Assembly (NCBI RefSeq): GCF_002428305.1
Contig: NZ_DIVJ01000010.1
Coordinates: forward strand, 124,001 to 188,000
Direction: 5' to 3'
Length of the DNA: 64,000 nt
Source of the DNA: Flavobacterium sp. UBA6135
GTDB taxonomy: Bacteria; Bacteroidota; Bacteroidia; Flavobacteriales; Flavobacteriaceae
The position numbers were made by a program, and so were the translations under genes. Below, piece by piece: positions 32,375-40,644 of the stretch. The stretch's first letter is position 1. Each line of letters begins with the position of its first letter. The notes beneath the pieces were generated by a model that searched no databases, had not been told where the DNA came from, and saw nothing but the letters and a program-made list of their open reading frames with translations.

Positions 32375-34636
32375 ATGAAAAAGACGCTATTTCAATCGGC
32401 TTTTATTACTTCTTTTCGTCCATTAAACTTTGCCTTTTACCTTTTACCATTAACCTTTTACCTTTTACCAATTTCCTCCTTTTCTCAAGATACCTTACAA
32501 AAACCAAAAATTGGATTGGTGTTGAGTGGTGGTGGAGCAAAAGGATTGGCACATATTGGCGTTTTAAAGGTTATCGAAGAAGCCGGAATTAAAATTGATT
32601 ATATTGGAGGTACAAGCATGGGTGCAATTGTTGGCGGCTTGTACGCTTCGGGCTATACGGCTCGTCAATTGGATAGTATTTTTAAGAGTTCAGATTATGA
32701 CGCTATAATTCAAGATTTTATCTCAAGAAGATCAAAGAATTTTTATGAAAAAGGAAATGATGAACGTTATGCTGTTATGTTGCCTTTTTCACATTTCAAG
32801 TTGGGAGTTCCTGTGGCTCTTTCAAAAGGATTGTATAATTATAATATGATAACGCGTCTTACCAATCATGTTTATACTATTAGAGATTTTAATAAACTCC
32901 CAATTCCTTTCTTTTGTATTGCAACGGATATAGAAACAGGTGAAGAAGTACTATTAAACAAAGGGTTTCTGGCACAAGCTGTTCTTGCTAGTGGAGCTTT
33001 TCCTACGTTGTATTCACCAATTGAAATTGACGGGAAATATTTAATTGATGGAGGTGTTGTAAATAATTATCCCATCGAAGATTTAAAAAAAATGGGTGCT
33101 GATATTATTATTGGAGTTGATGTTCAAGATGATTTAAAAGACCGAGAACAATTACAAGATGCTTCAAGAATTTTGGTGCAAATATCAAACCTTCAAATGA
33201 TTCAAAGAATGAACAAAAATCGAGAGATGACCGATATTTATATAAAGCCGGAGGTGAGTGATTTCTCTGTTATTTCATTTGATCAAAGTGATAAAATTAT
33301 AAAAAAAGGAGAGGAAGCAGGGTTTTCTGTTTATGAAAAATTAAAAGCATTAGGAACCAATTCAAAAAAACTGCCTTCTGTTGTAATGGTTCAAGAAACG
33401 GATAGTTTGTATATCAGCTCAATTAATACAGAAAAACTCGAAAACTACACACGTTCCTATTTAATTGGGAAATTAAGGTTTAAACCAAACACAAAGATTT
33501 CTTATGCTGATTTAAAACAAGGAATTGAGAATTTGAATGCAACTCAAAATTTCAACTCAATCTCCTATACAATTGATCAAAGTGAAGAAGGTAATAAAAT
33601 AAATATAAGCTTAAATGAAAACAAACAAAAAACGTTTTTGAAGTTTGGAATTCATTATGACCAACTCTATAAAAGTGGCGTTTTAATAAATTATACACAC
33701 AAAAAATTGTTGTTAAAAAACGATGTTTTTTCAGCAGATGTTGTGTTAGGGGATAACATACGATATTATTTAGATTATTATATTGATAATGGTTTTTACC
33801 TGAGTTACGGTTTTAAATCAAGGTTCAATCAGTTTAACAGAAATATTAAGTCCGATTTCAGTAGAGGCTTGTTGTTAGATGAATTAGGGATCAATTCTTT
33901 TAATGTAGATTTCTCAGATTTTACACACCAGTTTTATGTGCAAACTGTTTTTGTTCAAAAATTTTTAGCCATAGGCGGAGTTGAATTTAAATCATTACGA
34001 ATCGAATCTGAAACGTTGCAAAACACAACACCATTACTTGAAAAAAGTAATTATTTTAGTGTTTTTGGAAATATGAAGTATGATTCATTTGACAATAAAT
34101 TTTTTCCAAAAAGAGGGTGGTATTTTAGTGGCGATATTCAATCCTTTTTATATTCATCAGATTATACAAATCAATTTAACAAATTTTCAATTGTAAAGGC
34201 AGACGGTGCCATTGCAAAAACATTTTATGAAGATTTTACACTTCGCATTCAAACCGAAGGGGGTTTTGCTGTTGGAGAAAGTTCTGTGCCTTTTTTTAAT
34301 TTTGTCTTAGGAGGTTATGGTTTTCATAGAATTAATAATTTCAGACATTTTTATGGTTATGATTTTTTAAGCCTAGAAGGGAATAGCTATGTAAAATCTG
34401 CATTTACTTTAAATTATAATATTTACAAAAAAAACCATCTGGATTTTACGGCAAACTTTGCTAATTTGGGTACAAATATTTTTGAAACTGATGTTTGGTA
34501 CAAAAAACCCAGATATTCAGGCTATGCTTTTGGTTATGGTTTAGAAACTATTTTTGGCCCAATAGAATTAAAACACAGTTGGTCTCCCGAAACCAAGAAC
34601 CATTACACATGGGTAAGTCTAGGTTTTTGGTTTTAA
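32375..34636 (+). CDS. Patatin-like phospholipase fused to an outer-membrane beta-barrel
   Basis: A protein of about 753 residues. After an export signal, the patatin domain (about 45-240) shows the oxyanion loop SGGGAKGLAHIGVL, the nucleophile elbow GGTSMGAIVGG and the catalytic Asp in DGGVVNNYP. The second half contains a POTRA-like stretch (FKPNTKISYADLKQGIENLN) and a BamA/Omp85-type barrel ending ETKNHYTWVSLGFWF. This layout is known from the PlpD-type autotransporter phospholipases. The signal peptide is oddly long because 7-bp repeats (32433-32474) encode FYLLPLTFYLLP. It lies 70 bp after uvrC. Confidence 0.9.
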   Translation: MKKTLFQSAFITSFRPLNFAFYLLPLTFYLLPISSFSQDTLQKPKIGLVLSGGGAKGLAHIGVLKVIEEAGIKIDYIGGTSMGAIVGGLYASGYTARQLDSIFKSSDYDAIIQDFISRRSKNFYEKGNDERYAVMLPFSHFKLGVPVALSKGLYNYNMITRLTNHVYTIRDFNKLPIPFFCIATDIETGEEVLLNKGFLAQAVLASGAFPTLYSPIEIDGKYLIDGGVVNNYPIEDLKKMGADIIIGVDVQDDLKDREQLQDASRILVQISNLQMIQRMNKNREMTDIYIKPEVSDFSVISFDQSDKIIKKGEEAGFSVYEKLKALGTNSKKLPSVVMVQETDSLYISSINTEKLENYTRSYLIGKLRFKPNTKISYADLKQGIENLNATQNFNSISYTIDQSEEGNKINISLNENKQKTFLKFGIHYDQLYKSGVLINYTHKKLLLKNDVFSADVVLGDNIRYYLDYYIDNGFYLSYGFKSRFNQFNRNIKSDFSRGLLLDELGINSFNVDFSDFTHQFYVQTVFVQKFLAIGGVEFKSLRIESETLQNTTPLLEKSNYFSVFGNMKYDSFDNKFFPKRGWYFSGDIQSFLYSSDYTNQFNKFSIVKADGAIAKTFYEDFTLRIQTEGGFAVGESSVPFFNFVLGGYGFHRINNFRHFYGYDFLSLEGNSYVKSAFTLNYNIYKKNHLDFTANFANLGTNIFETDVWYKKPRYSGYAFGYGLETIFGPIELKHSWSPETKNHYTWVSLGFWF
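32433..32474 (+). repeat. In-frame 7-bp array (CCTTTTA) inside a signal peptide
   Basis: CCTTTTA, CCTTTTA, CCATTAA, CCTTTTA, CCTTTTA, CCAATTT: six consecutive heptamers within the patatin gene. Because three heptamers make seven codons, the array is translated as the repeated FYLLPLTFYLLP in the hydrophobic part of the signal peptide. Confidence 0.8.
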
Positions 34637-34672
34637 TTTTACAATCAAGTCAATATTTTTTCCGATATTTGT

Positions 34673-34768
34673 ATGGATTTAAAAAAAAATCTAATGGTAG
34701 TTATCTTGGGTTTATTACTAGCTTTCGGAATAGGAATTATCGTTGGCAAAAACCTCAATAATAAATAA
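34673..34768 (+). CDS. Possible 31-residue membrane microprotein
   Basis: An ATG starts MDLKKNLMVVILGLLLAFGI and continues to GIIVGKNLNNK, a single transmembrane helix flanked by Lys and Asn. It begins 36 bp after the patatin gene, so it could be the last cistron of that message. No family is recognised, and an ORF this short could be chance; the amphipathic composition with Lys at both ends argues mildly for a real product. Confidence 0.4.
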   Translation: MDLKKNLMVVILGLLLAFGIGIIVGKNLNNK

Positions 34769-34924
34769 TAATTGCAGTTATGACTGTTTTTTGGCAAGGC
34801 TTGTTAGAACATCTTCATTTCCTCATCAAGAGAAATCCGGAATGAGTAAATAAACTTTATATTGCTGTATGCGTTTGTTTTAAATAACGCATTTAATAAT
34901 TGTTTAATTAATTCATTTAAAATT

Positions 34925-36079
34925 ATGCCTTTTTATCATAAATTAGGAAATATACCTCCAAAACGTCACATACAATTCAGAAAACCAAACGGAGAATTAT
35001 ATTATGAACAACTGTTCGGAACCGTTGGGTTTGACGGAATGTACTCAAACATGTATCATGTTCATCGTCCAACGCAAGTAAAAGAAATCAGAAAACAATA
35101 TAGTGTTGCACCAAAAGTGGTGAAACCAAATAATATGCAATCTTATCGATTATATGGTTTTGATGTGGCTCCTGAAAAAGATTATTTAGAGAGTCGAAAA
35201 ATTGTTTTAACCAATTCAGATTGTCACATCACATTAGCTTCCCCTCAAAATAAAACACAAGATTATTTTTATAAAAATACCGATTCCGATGAAATGATTT
35301 TCATTCATAAAGGATCAGGTACTTTGAGAACTTTATTGGGGAATTTAGATTTCAAATACGGTGATTATTTATTAGTTCCAAGAGGAATTATTTATAAAAT
35401 AGATTTTGATACTGAAGACAATAGGTTGTTTATTGTGGAATCAAGAAGGCCAATTTATACCCCAAAAAGATATCGAAACTGGTTCGGACAGTTGTTAGAA
35501 CATTCTCCTTTTTGCGAACGCGATTTAAGACGCCCCGAAAAATTAGAAACTCATGATGAAATTGGTGAATTTGTCATTAAAGTAAAAAAACGCGACGAAA
35601 TTATTGAAATGGTATATGCTTCACATCCTTTTGATGTTGTGGGATATGATGGTTATAATTATCCGTATGCTTTTTCCATTCATGATTTTGAACCCATTAC
35701 GGGACGAATTCATCAGCCGCCACCGGTACATCAAACTTTTGAAACAGATGCATTTGTAGTTTGTTCATTCGTTCCACGATTATATGATTATCATCCGCTT
35801 TCAATTCCTGCACCATACAATCATAGTAATATTGATAGTGATGAGGTGTTGTATTATGTTGATGGAGATTTTATGAGTAGAAATGACGTTAAACCGGGAC
35901 AAATTTCATTACATCCTGCCGGAATTCCTCACGGACCGCACCCGGGAGCCTATGAAAGAAGTATTGGGAAAACAGAAACCAAAGAACTGGCTGTTATGGT
36001 TGATACTTTCAAACCATTGATGGTGACAGAAGAAGCAATGAAAATTGCTGATGAAAAATATTATCAATCTTGGTTATAA
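34925..36079 (+). CDS. hmgA: Homogentisate 1,2-dioxygenase
   Basis: A 384-residue ring-cleaving, Fe(II)-dependent enzyme that converts homogentisate to maleylacetoacetate in tyrosine degradation. The metal region in the C-terminal half is clear: PAPYNHSNIDSDEVLYYVDGDF supplies His and Glu, and SLHPAGIPHGPHPGA supplies the further His. The family motif RIHQPPPVHQTFETDAFVVC is present. The length is shorter than the human enzyme (445), as is usual in this bacterial subgroup. An upstream TTG would add 21 residues without family similarity. hppD follows after 27 bp, giving a two-step pathway operon. Confidence 0.95.
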   Translation: MPFYHKLGNIPPKRHIQFRKPNGELYYEQLFGTVGFDGMYSNMYHVHRPTQVKEIRKQYSVAPKVVKPNNMQSYRLYGFDVAPEKDYLESRKIVLTNSDCHITLASPQNKTQDYFYKNTDSDEMIFIHKGSGTLRTLLGNLDFKYGDYLLVPRGIIYKIDFDTEDNRLFIVESRRPIYTPKRYRNWFGQLLEHSPFCERDLRRPEKLETHDEIGEFVIKVKKRDEIIEMVYASHPFDVVGYDGYNYPYAFSIHDFEPITGRIHQPPPVHQTFETDAFVVCSFVPRLYDYHPLSIPAPYNHSNIDSDEVLYYVDGDFMSRNDVKPGQISLHPAGIPHGPHPGAYERSIGKTETKELAVMVDTFKPLMVTEEAMKIADEKYYQSWL

Positions 36080-36106
36080 TTAATAACTATTTAAAAAATT
36101 AAAATT

Positions 36107-37267
36107 ATGTCACAAGAAATAAAATCAGTAGAATACGGATTGGAAAAAATATTTGAAGGAGCTCAGGATTTTCTTCCTTTGCTAGGCACAGATTATGTTG
36201 AGTTTTATGTAGGTAATGCCAAACAAGCCGCTCATTTTTATAAAACTGCTTTCGGTTTTCAATCGTTGGCTTATGCCGGATTAGAAACCGGAGTAAAAGA
36301 CAGAGCTTCTTATGTTTTAAAACAAGACAAAATCCGTTTGGTATTAACAACTGCATTAAAAAGCGACTCACCTATTGGAGAGCATGTAAAAAAACATGGC
36401 GATGGTGTGAAAGTTGTTGCTCTGTGGGTGGAAGACGCCCGAAAATCGTTTGAAGAAACTACCAAAAGAGGAGCCAAGGTTTTTATGGAACCCACAGTAG
36501 AAACCGATGAATTTGGCGAAGTGATTAGAGCAGGAATTTATACATATGGCGAAACCGTTCATATGTTTGTAGAACGCAAAAATTATAAAGGTACTTTTCT
36601 TCCCGGATACAAAGAATGGAAATCAGATTACAATCCCACACCTGTTGGGTTAAAATATGTTGACCACATGGTGGGAAATGTAGGATGGAACGAAATGAAC
36701 GTTTGGGTAAAATGGTATGAAGATGTCATGGGATTTGTAAATTTCCTCTCATTTGATGACAAACAAATTACTACTGAATATTCTGCTTTAATGAGTAAGG
36801 TGATGAGTAACGGAAATGGGAGAATTAAATTCCCAATAAACGAGCCGGCAGAAGGAAAGAAAAAATCACAAATTGAAGAATATTTAGATTTTTATGAAGG
36901 TCCGGGTGTGCAACATATTGCCGTAGCTACCGATGATATTTTAACAACGGTAGCTGAAATGCGAAAAAGGGGAATTGAGTTTTTAAGCACACCGCCACAA
37001 GCTTATTATGATGCAATTCCTGAGCGTTTAAAAGATCACATGTCTAAATTTAAAGAAGATATTAACGAACTTCAAAAATTAGGAATTATGATTGATGCCG
37101 ACGAAGAAGGCTATTTGTTACAGATTTTTACCAAACCAATTGAAGACAGACCAACACTTTTCTTTGAAATTATTCAGCGAATGGGTGCTAGAGGCTTTGG
37201 TGCGGGTAACTTTAAAGCCTTATTTGAGTCGATCGAAAGAGAACAAGCATTGAGAGGAACGTTATAA
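36107..37267 (+). CDS. hppD: 4-hydroxyphenylpyruvate dioxygenase
   Basis: A 386-residue Fe(II) enzyme making homogentisate from 4-hydroxyphenylpyruvate, the step before HmgA. It has two vicinal-oxygen-chelate domains. The iron ligands are His in KYVDHMVGNVG, His in GPGVQHIAVATDDI and Glu in TLFFEIIQRMGARGFGAGNF. The C-terminal helix FKALFESIEREQALRGTL closes the active site, as in the family. It is co-transcribed with hmgA. No strong T-tailed terminator follows; a weak hairpin (AACTCA/TGAGTT, 37269-37287) is seen. Confidence 0.97.
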   Translation: MSQEIKSVEYGLEKIFEGAQDFLPLLGTDYVEFYVGNAKQAAHFYKTAFGFQSLAYAGLETGVKDRASYVLKQDKIRLVLTTALKSDSPIGEHVKKHGDGVKVVALWVEDARKSFEETTKRGAKVFMEPTVETDEFGEVIRAGIYTYGETVHMFVERKNYKGTFLPGYKEWKSDYNPTPVGLKYVDHMVGNVGWNEMNVWVKWYEDVMGFVNFLSFDDKQITTEYSALMSKVMSNGNGRIKFPINEPAEGKKKSQIEEYLDFYEGPGVQHIAVATDDILTTVAEMRKRGIEFLSTPPQAYYDAIPERLKDHMSKFKEDINELQKLGIMIDADEEGYLLQIFTKPIEDRPTLFFEIIQRMGARGFGAGNFKALFESIEREQALRGTL

Positions 37268-37352
37268 AAACTCATTTTCTTTGAGTTATGTGTAATTTTC
37301 AATCTTATAAATAGTCATAAAATGCAAATAATTAGTTAAAGTTGATTTTTTA

Positions 37353-37384
37353 TTGAAAACTTGTCAATTTAATAACTACTTTTG
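37353..37384 (+). promoter_or_regulatory. Promoter of the 37.4 kb small RNA candidate
   Basis: TACTTTTG (37377-37384) is a full -7 match; TTG at 37353-37355 lies 21 bp upstream. Confidence 0.5.
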
Positions 37385-37387
37385 CAC

Positions 37388-37507
37388 TCGCTAAACAAAG
37401 GGGTGGTTTCCTTATTTAGCTATGAAAATATTTTTCATAATTTATAGTTTTTTGGTTAGTTAATAGCACAAACCCCAGTCAAATTGATTGGGGTTTGTGT
37501 TTTTTTT
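37388..37507 (+). ncRNA. Structured small RNA candidate between hppD and the DUF3108 gene
   Basis: About 118 nt between a -7 element and a strong intrinsic terminator, with no open reading frame. Hairpin 1: GCTAAA (37390-37395)/TTTAGC (37415-37420) with an inner AAGG/CCTT. Hairpin 2: TATGAAAA (37421-37428)/TTTTCATA (37432-37439), perfect. Terminator: CACAAACCCCA (37467-37477)/TGGGGTTTGTG (37489-37499) with a further TCAA/TTGA inside the loop, then T8. The downstream gene has its own promoter, so this is more likely a free RNA than a leader, although a processed leader cannot be excluded. I do not recognise the family. This fills most of the 370-bp gap. Confidence 0.55.
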
Positions 37508-37568
37508 GACATATAGCCTATTTTAATGTTATAAATGTGTAGATTTAATCAATATTTAAAGCTTACTT

Positions 37569-37599
37569 TTTGTCTTCCCTTTAACTTTTATTACTTTTG
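37569..37599 (+). promoter_or_regulatory. Promoter of the DUF3108-kynA pair
   Basis: TTTG (37569-37572), exactly 19 bp, TACTTTTG (37592-37599), 38 bp before the ATG. This is one of the best promoter matches in the window. Confidence 0.65.
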
Positions 37600-37637
37600 G
37601 AACAGAAATTGTATTTACAGTTTAAAAATAAATTAAA

Positions 37638-38426
37638 ATGAAAAAAGGTATTCTCATTATTTTGTTTTTAGTAACTGTAAGTTTTACTAAACAAGAGGCC
37701 CCGATTGCAACTCAAGAAGCGTTTCAATCAGGTGAGTGGTTTCAATTTCGAATACATTACGGTTTAATCAATGCCGGTTATGCTGAGTTGGAAGTGAATG
37801 AAGTTGTGAAAAACAATAAAAAAGTATTTCATGCAAAAGGCTATGGATATACCACCGGAATGACAAAATTGTTTTTTAAAGTGGAAGACGATTACCAAAG
37901 TTTTTTTGATAAAAGCACGGGTGTGCCTTTTCATTTCGTAAGAAAAATAAATGAAGGCGGTTACACAAAAAACCAAGAAGGATTTTTTAATCACAGTGAT
38001 AAGACCGTGTTAGTAAAAGATTACAAGAGAAATACTGAAAAAACATTTTCAGTGCCGGATAAAACACAAGATATATTGTCTTCGTTTTATTATTTAAGAA
38101 ACCATCCCAACATTAATAAATTAAAAGTGGGAGAGTCAATTAATATAGACATGTTTTTTGACGATGAAACAACAAAGTTTAAGTTAAAATTTATAGGCAG
38201 AGAAGATTTAAAAACTAAATTTGGAATTGTTCCAACTATGGTTTTTAAACCATATGTTCAAGCGGGCCGTGTTTTTAAAGAACAAGAAAGCTTAACTGTT
38301 TGGATTTCTGATGATGACAACAAATTGCCGGTTAGGATAAAAGCCAGTTTGGCTGTCGGATCATTAAAAGCAGATTTAGAAAAGTTTAAAGGACTGAAAC
38401 ACTCCTTTACCATTAAACCAAAATAA
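37638..38426 (+). CDS. DUF3108 domain-containing exported protein
   Basis: A 262-residue protein with a signal peptide (about 1-18) and a DUF3108-like body: FRIHYGLINAGYAELEVNE, FFKVEDDYQSFFDKSTGVPFHFVRKINEGGY and a terminal half with FKPYVQAGRVFKEQESLTVWISDDDNKLPVRIKA. These proteins are periplasmic, beta-rich and of unknown function. Its stop codon overlaps the start of the tryptophan dioxygenase gene (TAATG), so the two are translationally coupled, an odd pairing with no obvious metabolic reason. Confidence 0.88.
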   Translation: MKKGILIILFLVTVSFTKQEAPIATQEAFQSGEWFQFRIHYGLINAGYAELEVNEVVKNNKKVFHAKGYGYTTGMTKLFFKVEDDYQSFFDKSTGVPFHFVRKINEGGYTKNQEGFFNHSDKTVLVKDYKRNTEKTFSVPDKTQDILSSFYYLRNHPNINKLKVGESINIDMFFDDETTKFKLKFIGREDLKTKFGIVPTMVFKPYVQAGRVFKEQESLTVWISDDDNKLPVRIKASLAVGSLKADLEKFKGLKHSFTIKPK

Positions 38427-39364
38427 TGATGAATACAACAAGCACTGATGAACTACTTGATAAAATTGAAAAAAAATATCAAGCCATAAACCAAAAAACA
38501 GAAACTCATTTAGAAGGGCTTTTGTGGTCAAAACCAATAACATATTGGGATTATATTCAAACAGATGCTTTGTTAAATCTTCAAATTCAAAGAACTACAT
38601 TGCCTGATGAAATGGTATTTATCATGTATCATCAGGTAAATGAATTGATTTTTAAAATGATTTTATGGGAAATTGACCAAGTTTCAAAAGCTTCCCAAAT
38701 TACAACCCCTATTTTTACAGAAAAACTAATGCGTATCAGTCGTTATTTTGATATGCTAACTACATCTTTCGATATTATGAAAGAAGGAATGGATGTAGAA
38801 CAATACATGAAATTCAGAAACACATTAACTCCCGCAAGTGGTTTTCAAAGTGCTCAATATCGATTAATTGAATTTGCTTCAACAGATTTGATAAACCTTA
38901 TTGACGCTCGTTATAGAGGTTCTATTGATAGAAATACCCCATATGAAAATGCATTTGAACATTTATATTGGCAAGCCGCCGGTAAAGATTATCAAACTGG
39001 GGGAAAAACTTTTTTAATTCAAGAATTTGAGCGAAAATATAAAAAGGAATTTCTTTCTTTTATGGAAGAATACAATACCATAAACCTTTGGCGAAAATTC
39101 AAACAATTACCTATTGAAGATCAAAAGAACACAGAATTAAGAAATGCCATGCGTCATTATGATTACACGGTAAACATTACTTGGGTCATGGGTCATTTTA
39201 ATGCAGCAAAAAAATACATTGACAGCGGTTATGGCTCAGGTGAAGCAACAGGAGGAAGTGATTGGAAAAAATACATGTTGCCCAAATACCAAAAAAGAAT
39301 TTTCTTCCCTGAATTGTGGAGTGAAGAAGAGTTGAAAAACTGGGGAGAGAAAGAAAGTGTTTAA
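38426..39364 (+). CDS. kynA: Tryptophan 2,3-dioxygenase
   Basis: A 312-residue heme enzyme that opens the tryptophan indole ring to N-formylkynurenine, the first step of the kynurenine pathway. Family marks are DYIQTDALLNLQIQ, the distal-pocket His in MYHQVNELIFKMILWEI, the substrate-contacting Arg in MKFRNTLTPASGFQSAQYR and a late MGHFNAAKKYIDSGYGSGEATGGSDW, which holds the heme-ligand region. No other kynurenine genes are present here. It is coupled to the upstream DUF3108 gene; M23 peptidase and pgi genes follow closely. Confidence 0.95.
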   Translation: MMNTTSTDELLDKIEKKYQAINQKTETHLEGLLWSKPITYWDYIQTDALLNLQIQRTTLPDEMVFIMYHQVNELIFKMILWEIDQVSKASQITTPIFTEKLMRISRYFDMLTTSFDIMKEGMDVEQYMKFRNTLTPASGFQSAQYRLIEFASTDLINLIDARYRGSIDRNTPYENAFEHLYWQAAGKDYQTGGKTFLIQEFERKYKKEFLSFMEEYNTINLWRKFKQLPIEDQKNTELRNAMRHYDYTVNITWVMGHFNAAKKYIDSGYGSGEATGGSDWKKYMLPKYQKRIFFPELWSEEELKNWGEKESV

Positions 39365-39382
39365 TGTTGTAAACCAATCAAA

Positions 39383-40642
39383 TTGAAGTATTTTTTAAGT
39401 AGTTTAGTAGTTGTATTTTTATTGATTTCATGTAATAAAAAAGAAGAATCAAAAATAATTGAACCTGAAATGAAGGAGAAAATTATAGTTGAATTCGGAT
39501 TCACATATAATGATTTTCTTGTAGAACAAGACACAATCAGAACAGGAGATTTATTTGGCAAAATATTAGAAAGACATCACCTTGGCAATATTAATCCGTT
39601 TGAAGTTGTCGAAAAAATTAAGGATTCCTTTAACCTTAAAAATATCCGCGTTGGTAGGCCAATCACGCTTTTAAAATCAAAAACACCGCCACATCAATTA
39701 CAAGTGTTCATTTATCAACAAGATAATATTAATTATCAAGTGGTTGATTTCAGAAAAGACATTAAAACGTATAAAGATAAAAAACCGGTTAAAATTATCA
39801 AAAGAACTTTTGCTTCTGAAATTATTGGTTCGCTATCAGAAACGTTGAACAGAGAAGGAGTTGATCCGTCATTAGCACATAATTTAGCTGAAGTTTATGC
39901 CTATACTGTTGATTTCTTTAAAATTCAAAAAGGCGATAAATTTGCAGTTACTTTTTATGAAAAATTCATCAACGACACCATATATGCTGGTGTAGAGAAA
40001 ATGGAAGCCTCTTTTTTTGAACACAAAGGCAAACAGATTTATGCCTTCCCTTTTAAAATAGACACCTTAGCCAAAAAAGTAGATTATTATGACCATGAAG
40101 CAAAAGCACTAAAAACGATGTTTTTAAAAGCTCCATTGGATTATTTTAGAATATCGTCAAAGTTCTCTCCAAAACGATTTCACCCGGTTCAAATGACTTG
40201 GAAAGCTCACAAAGGAACAGACTATGCGGCTCCTCACGGTACGCCAATAAAAACAACCGCTTCCGGAGTTGTAGAACGAACCGGATTCACGGCCGGAAAC
40301 GGAAATTATGTTAAGGTAAAGCATAACAGCACTTATTCTACACAATATTTACACATGTCAAAAATTCTTGTAAGACAAGGACAACGTGTTAATCAAGGGG
40401 AAGTAATAGGAAAAGTTGGTAGCACTGGTTTAGCAACCGGCCCACATGTTTGTTATCGTTTTTGGAAAAATGGTGAACAAGTGGATCCGCTTTCACAAAA
40501 ATTACCAAACACAGAACCGATGCCTGACAAACACAAACCCAGATTTATGAGTATAATGGCTCCAATGAAAAAAGAACTGGATAGCGTGGCTTATGTGGCA
40601 TTTAGAAATATTAGAATTACAACTAACTCAACTTCAGAATAA
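39383..40642 (+). CDS. M23 family lipoprotein peptidase with HxC in place of HxH
   Basis: A 419-residue predicted lipoprotein. A TTG start gives a signal peptide (M)KYFLSSLVVVFLLISC with lipobox LISC; no ATG is available. A long N-terminal region, including an opacity-type domain (VDFFKIQKGDKFAVTFYE), precedes the LytM domain at about 265-385. The first zinc motif HKGTDYAAPHGTP is intact (HxxxD). The second motif, normally HxH, reads GPHVCYRF, so the second His, a zinc ligand, is Cys. It could still bind zinc, or activity could be lost. Such enzymes cut peptidoglycan crosslinks or activate other hydrolases. Confidence 0.88.
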   Translation: MKYFLSSLVVVFLLISCNKKEESKIIEPEMKEKIIVEFGFTYNDFLVEQDTIRTGDLFGKILERHHLGNINPFEVVEKIKDSFNLKNIRVGRPITLLKSKTPPHQLQVFIYQQDNINYQVVDFRKDIKTYKDKKPVKIIKRTFASEIIGSLSETLNREGVDPSLAHNLAEVYAYTVDFFKIQKGDKFAVTFYEKFINDTIYAGVEKMEASFFEHKGKQIYAFPFKIDTLAKKVDYYDHEAKALKTMFLKAPLDYFRISSKFSPKRFHPVQMTWKAHKGTDYAAPHGTPIKTTASGVVERTGFTAGNGNYVKVKHNSTYSTQYLHMSKILVRQGQRVNQGEVIGKVGSTGLATGPHVCYRFWKNGEQVDPLSQKLPNTEPMPDKHKPRFMSIMAPMKKELDSVAYVAFRNIRITTNSTSE

Positions 40643-40644
40643 TT

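Noticed and set aside
34780..34845. 21-residue open frame MTVFWQGLLEHLHFLIKRNPE
   Set aside because: Too short, no supporting promoter or family; kept out in favour of the neighbouring 31-residue candidate.
37388..37507. SAM-II or preQ1 riboswitch
   Set aside because: A pseudoknot can be drawn, but the conserved bases I know for these classes are not present and the downstream gene has an independent promoter.
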